45,177 nt of DNA from Oscillospiraceae bacterium (GTDB lineage Bacteria > Bacillota > Clostridia > Oscillospirales > Oscillospiraceae), in NCBI GenBank assembly GCA_021202795.1, contig JAJQCH010000082.1, positions 1-45,177 on the forward strand. Reading direction: 5' to 3'. The position numbers and the translations under genes were made by a program. Under the pieces are notes generated by a model. That model did no database searches. It worked only from the letters and a program-made list of their open reading frames with translations, and was not told the origin of the DNA. How positions within the stretch are numbered: position 1 is the stretch's first letter; each line of letters opens with the position of its first letter. Positions 28,024-35,828 of the stretch are shown piece after piece.

Positions 28024-29333
28024 TTCGACAGCACCTCCCTGACGATGGCGGCGGCCCGGTCAAGGGCCTGGCGGCTGGCCTTTTCCGTGGCGCACCACAA
28101 TATGCCCTCCGGCACAGGCAGACCGCCCAAAATCCCCTGGGCCTCCAGGGCGGACAATATCTCCTCCCGCCGGGGAGCGGTGGTGACGAATTCCTGGTAG
28201 AAGGGGCCGGGATATGCAAGCTCTATTCCGTCGATGGCGGTGAGGGTGTCTGCAAAATAATGCGCCTTCGCCATAGACTGCCGGGCGGCCTCCGCCAGTC
28301 CCTTCGGCCCCATAGCGGCCAGATACACGGCGGCGGTCAGGGCGCACAGGGCCTCGTTGGAACAGATGTTGCTGCTGGCCTTCTCCCGGCGGATGTGCTG
28401 CTCCCTCGCCTGGAGAGACAGGACAAAGCAGCGCTCCCCGGCGCTGTCAACCGTCTGGCCTACGATACGGCCCGGAAGGCGGCGCATATATTTTTTCGTG
28501 GTGGCCATAAAGCCCAGGTACGGCCCGCCGAAGCCAAGGGGCAGACCAAGGCTCTGCCCTTCACCCACGGCCACGTCCGCCCCCTGCTCCGCCGGGGTCT
28601 TTAAAACGCCCAGAGAGATGGGGTCGCAGCCCATGACGTACATGGCTCCGGCCTGATGGACAAGCCGGCCCAGGGCCTCCCCGTCCTCCAACAGCCCGAA
28701 GAAGTTGGGCTGCTGGACGTAGAAGCTGGCCACGTCCGGCCCCAGCATTTCTTCCAACGCTGCCGGGTCGGTCTTCCCGTCCTTCGCAGGGACAACCCGC
28801 AGCTCCTCTCCGGCCCCATAGCAATAGGTACGCATGGTGTTGATGGTGTCCGGGTGCGCGGCGGCGGAAATCAGGGTCACGCGGCGCTTTCTGTCCCGGC
28901 ACATCCCGGCGGCCTCCGCCGCGGCGGTGGCCCCGTCGTACACGGAGGCGTTGGAGACCTCCATGCCGGTGAGCTGGCAAATCATGGTCTGATACTCAAA
29001 GATGGACTGCAAAACCCCCTGGCTCATCTCCGCCTGATAGGGGGTGTAGGCGGTTAGAAACTCCTCCTTGGACGTGACGGAGCGGACGATGCTGGGGATG
29101 TAGTGGTCATAGGCCCCCGCTCCCCGAAGGATGGTGTCAAAGCGGGTGTTCTTCGCGGCCATAGCGGAAACGGCCCGGCGCACCTCCAGCTCTCCCATCC
29201 CCTCCGGGATGTCCAGCGGCTCGGTCAGGAGCATTTCCGCCGGCACGTCCCGGTACAGCTCCCGCCAGTCGCTCATCCCAAGGGCTTCCAGCATTTCCCG
29301 GCGCTGTGCGCCGGTAGAGGGCACATAGCTCAT
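28020..29333 (-). CDS. gcvPA: Glycine dehydrogenase (aminomethyl-transferring) subunit 1
   Basis: SYVPSTGAQRREMLEALG...FLTAYTPYQAEMSQGVLQSIFEYQTMICQLTGMEVSNASVYDGATAAAEA. ATG at 29333 abuts the gcvH stop. Confidence 0.96.
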   Translation of the reverse strand: MSYVPSTGAQRREMLEALGMSDWRELYRDVPAEMLLTEPLDIPEGMGELEVRRAVSAMAAKNTRFDTILRGAGAYDHYIPSIVRSVTSKEEFLTAYTPYQAEMSQGVLQSIFEYQTMICQLTGMEVSNASVYDGATAAAEAAGMCRDRKRRVTLISAAAHPDTINTMRTYCYGAGEELRVVPAKDGKTDPAALEEMLGPDVASFYVQQPNFFGLLEDGEALGRLVHQAGAMYVMGCDPISLGVLKTPAEQGADVAVGEGQSLGLPLGFGGPYLGFMATTKKYMRRLPGRIVGQTVDSAGERCFVLSLQAREQHIRREKASSNICSNEALCALTAAVYLAAMGPKGLAEAARQSMAKAHYFADTLTAIDGIELAYPGPFYQEFVTTAPRREEILSALEAQGILGGLPVPEGILWCATEKASRQALDRAAAIVREVLSK

Positions 29334-29334
29334 A

Positions 29335-29724
29335 TCAGCCCTCGGCCTCCTCACATTCGGCGCAGAAGCTCTCGTATTCCTCCGCGCCCAGCAGATCCTC
29401 TGTGTCGCTTATGTTTTCCACCTTGATGAGCCACGCGTCGTAGGGATCCTGGTTTACCAGCTCCGGGCTGTCCAGCAGCGTCTCGTTCACGGCGCACACC
29501 ACCCCGGACACAGGGCTTACCAGGTCGCTGACCGCCTTGACGGACTCGATGTCCCCGAAGGGTTCCCCGGCTTGGGCCTCGTCCCCCTCCTGGGGGAGAT
29601 TGATGAACACCACGTCGCCCAGAGAGTGCTGGGCATAGTCAGAGATGCCGACGACGGCCACGCCGTCCTCCATGCGAAGCCACTCGTGGCTTTTGGAATA
29701 TTGCAGTTCAGAGGGGAAGTTCAT
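29335..29724 (-). CDS. gcvH: Glycine cleavage system H protein
   Basis: YSKSHEWLRMEDGVAVVGISDYAQHSLGDVVFINLPQEGDEAQAGEPFGDIESVKAVSDLVSPVSG, including the lipoyl-lysine region. Confidence 0.97.
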   Translation of the reverse strand: MNFPSELQYSKSHEWLRMEDGVAVVGISDYAQHSLGDVVFINLPQEGDEAQAGEPFGDIESVKAVSDLVSPVSGVVCAVNETLLDSPELVNQDPYDAWLIKVENISDTEDLLGAEEYESFCAECEEAEG

Positions 29725-29765
29725 GGTTTTGGTCTCCTTTATAATAAATAGTAATAGTGATTTGT

Positions 29766-32413
29766 TTAAAATCCGATTTTGCTAATGAATGATTCCAATG
29801 CGGCGTCAAATTCCGGGCCGTCGAAGCAGTAGCGCATTTTCGTAAAGCCCTCCCGCAGGCGGGATACGTCCTGGGATACGTCCCGGTTTCGCAAAATGCA
29901 GTCCGCCATCAGAGAGGCCAGGACGTCAAATTCCTGGAAGCCGAAGCCGAAGCGGGTCATCTCGCTGACGCCCATGCGCAGGGCGCCGGAGGCGGTGAAG
30001 CCCTCCTCGTCCGGGGTGGCCTGGTAGTTCACGATGATGTTGTTCTCCTCCAGGCGGCGGGCCACGTCCGCCCCCGCTCCGTAGCCCACGGACACGATGA
30101 CCTGGTGGGTCTCGGTGTAGTCCATGGCCGGGTCTCCGGCCACGTCCAGCCCCTGGGCCTTCAGGGCTTTGGCGAAGTGCTTGGCGTTTGCGATAACGGC
30201 GGACTGATACTCGTCCCGGAAGGCGCTCATCTCATAGGCGGCCATCAGCAGGCCAAGCTGGGTACCCAGGTGATGGTTGGACACGCTGCCGGGGAAGGCC
30301 CGGCTCTCGATGGTCTCCCACAGGCCGTATTTCAGCTCCTCCTTCTCATAGTTCACGGCGATCACGCCCCGCTGGGGGCCAAAGAAGGTCTTGTGGGTGG
30401 AGCCGGTGACGATCTCCGCCCCGTCCGCGAAGGGATCCTGGAAATGCGGCCCGGCAATGCCAAGCACATGAGCCATGTCGTACATGATGGTGGCGGGGAT
30501 ATTCTGCTCGTCCAGGAATCGGCGTATTTCCGCCACCGGCTCCTTCCGTAGCACCATGCGCTTGCCGAAGATGATAAGCTCCGGGCGATACTCGTCGATG
30601 ACCTTTTTGGTCTCCTCCACGTCGATTTTGTATATATCGTCCTTACAGACCGGGAAGTTCACCACGGCGCTCCGCTCCGTCACCGGGTCGATGGCGATAT
30701 AATCATGGAGCGCCCCCATAGGCTGGGCGGACAGATGGCCGCCCTTGATGATGTGGTTATTCAGCACATAGCCCAGGCGCTGGGGAGTGTGCTTTTTGTC
30801 CAGGCGGTTTTTCCAGTCCATCAGGGCGGAAAAGACCACGGTGTTGGCCATCTGGCCGCTGGTGGCGCGGGTCTCCACCTGGGTACAGCCGAAATACTGC
30901 CGCAGCTCCTCTGCCAGAAGCTGCTCCACCTCGTCGATGAAGCCGGTACCCTGGTAATAGAATATGTCCTTGTCGTAGAAGGATTTGATCTTTTTATGCT
31001 CCGCATACCGGCAGGAGGGGTCGGAGGCGGAGAACATCTGCACCGCCCGGCTGGGGGTGTTTTCCGAGGGAATCAGGTTCACGCACAGCTTCTGCCGCCA
31101 GAGGTGGTTTTCCTCCGCCCGCTTCAGCAGGGCCACGGCCCGCGTTTCGCCGCTCTCCTCAGCCGTTTCCCGTCCGGCCAGCTCTACGCCGTAAAGGATG
31201 GGCCGGGCAAAGGGAGGCGCGTCCGTCCGCAGATGACAGGCGGGAACGACGGCCCGCACCCGCTTGCCCCGGATGTCCACCTCCACGATGTCGTCCTCCA
31301 GCACGTCGCTGGCGATATAGGCGAGACCAATGGCCCGCTTGGCGGTGTCCTCGGTGATGACGGTCTCCAGGCCCTCTCCCTCGGAGCGGTAATAGGGTAC
31401 CATGGTGCCGCTCGTCACCCAGCCGATCTGCTCGCCGTCCCGGTATACCGGCATACCGGCCCGCATGACGCCCCGGTCGATCAGGGCGATGGGGCGTATG
31501 CTCCTGGGCAGGTCGGCCATGTCGGAGAAATCCCGGTTCTGGATGCGGCAGAAGGCTTTGTTCTGGGCCTCCAGGGCCGCCCGGCCTATGTAATCTCCCT
31601 TCTGGGGAGAGAAGCTGACGGCGAATTTCGCAAGCGATACGGCAAAAATCGGCATGGGCTGACCGTCCGGGTCAAGGCCCATCTCATGACCGTACAGCGG
31701 CATTCCCGCCTCCAGGCGCAATGTGTCCCTGGCTCCCAGACCGGCGGGCTTTGCGCCCAGCTCGCACAGCCGATTCCACAGCCACGCACCGTCCTCCGAG
31801 GGGACGTACAGCTCATAGCCCAGCGGCTCTCCCGTATAGCCCGTGCGGGCGGCCCGGACGGTGTGTCCCTCCAGGGTAACGGTACCCAGGGCGTTTTTCA
31901 TCGGCTCCGTAATAGCCGCGCCGCTGGACAACGTCAGCAGCAGTTCCTTGCTTTTCGGCCCCTGAAGGGCGATGGCCGCCCACTGGGACGTGATGTTCGT
32001 GATGGTGCAGTTATAGCCCGGTAGCGCCGCCGTCAGATGGGCCAGATCCTTTTCTGTGTTGGCGGCGTTCACCACCAGCAGAAAACGCTCTGCCTCAAAG
32101 CGATAGAGATACGCGTCGTCCACCGCGCTGCCGTCGGGGGCGGGAATGATGCAGTACTGGGCCTTTTCCAGATCCAGGCCCGCCACATTGCTGGTCAGGA
32201 CGTGCTGCAAAAAGGCCACCTGTCCGGCCCCTCGATCAGAAGCCTCCCCATGTGGGACACGTCGAACAGGGAGCAGAAGTGCCTGGTGTAAAGATGCTCG
32301 GTAATGATGCCGGTGGGGTACTGGATGGGCATTTCCCACCCGCCGAAGTCCACCATGGTGGCTCCTGCCGCCACATGGGTGTCATAAAGCTGCGTGCGTT
32401 TCAATTCGCTCAT
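29766..32413 (-). CDS. gcvT: GcvT (aminomethyltransferase)-GlyA (serine hydroxymethyltransferase) fusion, with an apparent frameshift near 32220-32228
   Basis: ORF 32413-32195 gives the GcvT N-terminus (MSELKRTQLYDTHVAAGATMVDFGGWEMPIQYPTGIITEHLYTRHFCSLFDVSHMGRLLIEGPDR). ORF 32339-29766 continues in another frame with VAFLQHVLTSNVAGLDLEKAQY... through GcvT, then KLCVNLIPSENTPSRAVQMF...GAEIVTGSTHKTFFGPQRGVIAVN (SHMT, PLP lysine). Confidence 0.88.
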
Positions 32414-32443
32414 AGCGTGACCTCCTGACTATCTTATGACAAA

Positions 32444-32486
32444 ATAATAAAAGCGGAGACACCAAGCCCCTCGCTTGATGTCTCCG
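32444..32486 (-). terminator. Expression-platform terminator of the glycine riboswitch
   Basis: Minus strand CGGAGACATCAAGCGAGGGGCTTGGTGTCTCCG followed by CTTTTATTATTTTG. Confidence 0.8.
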
Positions 32487-32491
32487 TTTCT

Positions 32492-32655
32492 TGACCTGAG
32501 AGATTCCCCGCCTGACGGCGGGTTGCTCCTTCGGTGTGCGGACGCCGCCAGTGGCGATCCGCCCTATTCAGAGTATCGTCCTGACCCAGTCCTTTTGCCT
32601 GAGAGCTGTTTATCCCCTTCGGCGCTGCGTTTTCCACAGTCTCTCCTGAGCCAAT
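32492..32655 (-). promoter_or_regulatory. Tandem glycine riboswitch
   Basis: Minus strand reads GGAGAGACTGTGG...GCGCCGAAGGGGATAAACAGCTCTCAGGCAAAAGGACTGGGTCAGGACGATACTCTG...CACACCGAAGGAGCAACCC...GAATCTCTCAGGTCAAGAAACGGAGACA, with two CCGAAGG/CTCTCAGG signatures. Confidence 0.93.
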
Positions 32656-32708
32656 CATCCGAATCCATATGTATTTTTCAGTCCGCGTCCCCGCTTTCTT
32701 TAGCAAAA

Positions 32709-32737
32709 ATAATACCACTCATGAGAAAAAGTGTCAA
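32709..32737 (-). promoter_or_regulatory. SigA promoter of the glycine-cleavage operon
   Basis: Minus strand TTGACA (32737-32732), 17-nt spacer, TATTAT (32714-32709). Confidence 0.75.
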
Positions 32738-32795
32738 CAATAGATATATTAATGACGATTTTTTACAGTATCCTGGCATCTGAAAGGCTTTTTCA

Positions 32796-32825
32796 TTGAC
32801 AATATTTGTTATTCCGGCGTATAAT
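32796..32825 (+). promoter_or_regulatory. SigA promoter of the YbjN-like gene (divergent)
   Basis: TTGACA (32796-32801), 18-nt spacer, TATAAT (32820-32825). Confidence 0.75.
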
Positions 32826-32860
32826 AGAGGCAATTTCAAAGAGAAGGAGCGCGAATCTCA

Positions 32861-33271
32861 ATGGCAGACTACAAAAAACTTTTCATGGAGTATATGGACG
32901 ATAAAGGAATCAAATATAAAAATGTAAAGGATTTCGTGGTGCAGGTGACATACAGCGGCGATCACCTGAAAACTATCCCTGTCTATGTATTCTTTGACAA
33001 GGACGGCGACCCTATGGTGAGCTTCAAGTGCTGGGAGATCGCTAACTTCAAGGAGAAGCCGGAAAAGGGCGTCGCGACCTGCAATGACCTGAACGCGGAG
33101 TATCGCTGGGTCAAATTTTATATCGACAAGGACAGCGACGTGATCTGCCAGGCCGACGCCTACGTGGATGAGGAAAGCTGCGGGGAGATCTGCCGGAAGA
33201 TGGTCAGCCGCGTCGTCAACATATCGGACGACGCCTATCCCGTTCTCATGAAGGCTCTTTGGGCGGACTGA
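32861..33271 (+). CDS. YbjN-like domain protein
   Basis: 136-aa ORF with RBS AAGGAG; sequence style (IPVYVFFDKDGDPMVSFKCWEIANF...CNDLNAEYRWVKFYIDKDSDV) resembles the YbjN fold family. Confidence 0.65.
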   Translation: MADYKKLFMEYMDDKGIKYKNVKDFVVQVTYSGDHLKTIPVYVFFDKDGDPMVSFKCWEIANFKEKPEKGVATCNDLNAEYRWVKFYIDKDSDVICQADAYVDEESCGEICRKMVSRVVNISDDAYPVLMKALWAD

Positions 33272-33281
33272 GATTTAGAAA

Positions 33282-33311
33282 ACGGGCTGCGACCTGTGGG
33301 CCGCAGCCTGT
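33282..33311 (+). terminator. Hairpin terminator
   Basis: ACGGGCTGCG-acctgtgggc-CGCAGCCTGT followed by ATTTTC. Confidence 0.55.
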
Positions 33312-33338
33312 ATTTTCATGGAAAAGGGTGTAAATGAG

Positions 33339-34532
33339 ATGAAAATAAAACCCCTGTCTCGGGGCATCGTCGGCACATTTTTAATGCTGCTCCTTGGATC
33401 CATGTATACATGGAGCTACTTTAAGGTGTCCCTGGGCGAAGCCTACCCGGTCTGGAGCCAGACCCAGCTTACGCTGAACTTCACCATCCTGATGATCTGC
33501 TTTTGCCTGGGCGGCCTGGTTGCCGGGAGTATGCTCAGCGGTTTGCGCAAGCCGCTTCAGGTATGCCTTGCGGCGGTTTTGATGGGCGTCGGTTTTTTCG
33601 GCGTCTCCCTTCTGCCGGAGAATCCGAACGCGGCCCTGTTTCAGATGTATATTTGCTATGGCGTGCTGACCGGGCTTGGCACGGGTATTGCCTATAATGC
33701 GGTGCTGTCCGGTATTCAGCCCTGGTTTCCCCAGGCCGCTGGCCTGATTTCCGGCGTTTTGCTGATGGGAATGGGCTTCGGCTCGCTGCTTCTGGGAAGC
33801 CTTGCCTCCGCAGCGCTGAAGGTGCTGTCCCTTTCAATGACCTTCCGCCTGTTTGGAATCGGTGCGCTGGCGCTTCTGCTGCTCTGCGCCCCGGTCATAC
33901 GGCCTCCTAGGCCGGAGGAGCTGACTGCCGCCGCTGAGGGGCATACGGCGGCCTCTGAGACATATTCCTATAAAACAAAGGAAATGCTGAAAAGGCCCAC
34001 CTTCTGGCTGTACTTTATATGGAACATCATGCTCTCCGCCGGGGGGATGCTGGTTATCAATTCCGCCTCCTCCATCTCTTTGTTTTACGGGCTGAGCGCC
34101 GTCATCGGCCTGGTGGTGTCGGTGTTTAATGGCCTGGGGCGGCTGGCCATTGGGGGCTGCATGGATCGCCTGGGATGGAAGAAGACTATGTATCTGAATA
34201 ACGGCATCCTGCTTTGCTCCGGGGTTCTTCTGCTGCTGGGAGACCGGGCGGAGGCCGGATTTGTCGTGCTGGCGGGAATGTTGGTCGTGGGTATTTGTTA
34301 TGGCGGCGGCATCACGATTTCCGCGTCCCTGATTCGTTCCCTGTACGGCCCGGAGCATTACGCCGCAAACTTCTCCGTCTGTAACCTCTGCGTCATTCCA
34401 GCTTCCATACTTGGCCCCATGATTTCCGCCAGCCTGCAGGACGGCTCCGGCGCCTATCTTTCCACCTTTGTGATGGTGCTGGTCATCGGTCTTGTGGCGC
34501 TGGGGCTGAACGTGTTTATCCGCAGACCATGA
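33339..34532 (+). CDS. MFS transporter, OFA (oxalate/formate antiporter)-like family
   Basis: 12-TM pattern; GSMYTWSYFKVSLGEAYPVWSQTQLTLNFTILMICFCLGGLVAG...YGVLTGLGTGIAYNAVLSGIQPWFPQAAGLISGVLLMGMGFGS. Alternative ATG at 33318. Confidence 0.88.
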   Translation: MKIKPLSRGIVGTFLMLLLGSMYTWSYFKVSLGEAYPVWSQTQLTLNFTILMICFCLGGLVAGSMLSGLRKPLQVCLAAVLMGVGFFGVSLLPENPNAALFQMYICYGVLTGLGTGIAYNAVLSGIQPWFPQAAGLISGVLLMGMGFGSLLLGSLASAALKVLSLSMTFRLFGIGALALLLLCAPVIRPPRPEELTAAAEGHTAASETYSYKTKEMLKRPTFWLYFIWNIMLSAGGMLVINSASSISLFYGLSAVIGLVVSVFNGLGRLAIGGCMDRLGWKKTMYLNNGILLCSGVLLLLGDRAEAGFVVLAGMLVVGICYGGGITISASLIRSLYGPEHYAANFSVCNLCVIPASILGPMISASLQDGSGAYLSTFVMVLVIGLVALGLNVFIRRP

Positions 34533-34558
34533 GCCAGGAGAATGGCCGGGAAAAATCA

Positions 34559-34586
34559 TTGACAAATGGCAAAAAAAGTGTATAAT
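34559..34586 (+). promoter_or_regulatory. SigA promoter of rpsF-ssb-rpsR
   Basis: TTGACA (34559-34564), 16-nt spacer, TATAAT (34581-34586). Confidence 0.75.
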
Positions 34587-34669
34587 AAATTGGCTTGACC
34601 ATCGGTCAGGTTAATTTCCTTGCTCCTGAGGATACATCAGGGGCCAAATGACCAGAAGGAGGTGCTAAC

Positions 34670-34966
34670 ATGGCAAAGACAAGCGAAAAGTACGAGTGTA
34701 TGTATATCATCAACCCGAACCTGGAGGAAGCGGATCGTACCGCCCTGGTGGAGAAGTTCCGTGCGCTTGTGGAGCAGTATGGCACAGTCGATGAGATGGA
34801 GGTTCGTGAAAAGCAGAAGCTGGCTTACGAAATCAACTACATCGGCGAGGGCTATTATGTTCTCATCAAATTCACAAGCGACCCGTCTTTCCCGGCGGAG
34901 CTGGATCGTGTGCTTGGCATTACGGACGGCATCATGCGCAGCCTTATCACCCTGCGCGTGGACTGA
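34670..34966 (+). CDS. rpsF: 30S ribosomal protein S6
   Basis: YECMYIINPNLEEADRTALVEKFRALVEQYG...KLAYEINYIGEGYYVLIKFTSDPSFPAELDRVLGITDGIMRSLI; followed by ssb and rpsR. Confidence 0.97.
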   Translation: MAKTSEKYECMYIINPNLEEADRTALVEKFRALVEQYGTVDEMEVREKQKLAYEINYIGEGYYVLIKFTSDPSFPAELDRVLGITDGIMRSLITLRVD

Positions 34967-34985
34967 GCGGAGGTAATCTTTAGAA

Positions 34986-35486
34986 ATGCTCAACCACATT
35001 GACCTGATGGGCCGCCTGACCCGCGACCCAGAGCTGCGATATACCCAGTCCAACACCCCTGTGGCCACGTTCACACTGGCGGTGGATCGGGATTTTGCAG
35101 ACAAGACCACCGGCCAGCGCCCCACCGATTTTATCGACTGCGTGGCCTGGCGGCAGACAGGAGAGTTTGTCTCCAAGTATTTTTCCAAGGGCAGCATGGC
35201 CGTTGTGTCGGGCCGACTGCAAATCCGTGATTGGACGGATCGGGACGGAAACAAGCGCCGTTCCGCGGAGATCGTGGTAGACAATGTCTACTTCGGCGAG
35301 AGCAAGCGCCGGGACAGCGCCCCTCAGTCCGGCGGATATGGCAACGGCGGTTATAACAATAATAACGCCGGCGGCTACAACAATGGCGGCTATAACCGAT
35401 CCGGGTCTTCGTCCTATGGATCGTCTGCACCCACCGGCGGCGCCTTTTCGGAGCTGGACGATGGAGACGGTGAGCTGCCGTTTTAA
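34986..35486 (+). CDS. ssb: Single-stranded DNA-binding protein
   Basis: MLNHIDLMGRLTRDPELRYTQSNTPVATFTLAVDRDF...DFIDCVAWRQTGEFVSKYFSKGSMAVVSGRLQIRDWTDRDGNKRRSAEIVVDNVYFGE, Gly/Asn-rich tail, acidic tip DDGDGELPF. Confidence 0.98.
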   Translation: MLNHIDLMGRLTRDPELRYTQSNTPVATFTLAVDRDFADKTTGQRPTDFIDCVAWRQTGEFVSKYFSKGSMAVVSGRLQIRDWTDRDGNKRRSAEIVVDNVYFGESKRRDSAPQSGGYGNGGYNNNNAGGYNNGGYNRSGSSSYGSSAPTGGAFSELDDGDGELPF

Positions 35487-35517
35487 AAGGAACCAGTATA
35501 AAAAAGGAGGATAGCAT

Positions 35518-35763
35518 ATGCCTTACGATAGAGACAATCGGAGCGCTAAGCCCCGCAAGCGCAGAAAGGTATGTCAGTTCTGCGTGGACAAGATGACCCA
35601 TGTGGACTATAAGGACACCGCCCGCCTGCGGAAGTATCTGTCCGAGCGGGGAAAGATTCTGCCCCGCCGCACCACCGGCACCTGCGCCATGCACCAGCGT
35701 CAGTTGACCGAGGCCATCAAGCGCGCCCGGCAGATCGCGCTGCTGCCCTATGTAGCAGATTAA
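35518..35763 (+). CDS. rpsR: 30S ribosomal protein S18
   Basis: [66 protein letters not shown]. Confidence 0.98.
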   Translation: MPYDRDNRSAKPRKRRKVCQFCVDKMTHVDYKDTARLRKYLSERGKILPRRTTGTCAMHQRQLTEAIKRARQIALLPYVAD

Positions 35764-35777
35764 TCGTGTAAAAAAGA

Positions 35778-35812
35778 CCCTGTCAAAACTGCGGTTTTGA
35801 CAGGGCCTTTTT
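35778..35812. terminator. Terminator after rpsR
   Basis: CCCTGTCAAAAC-tgcg-GTTTTGACAGGG followed by CCTTTTT; A-tract on the other side could also serve the convergent sortase gene. Confidence 0.9.
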
Positions 35813-35828
35813 ATGTTCATATCGAATA

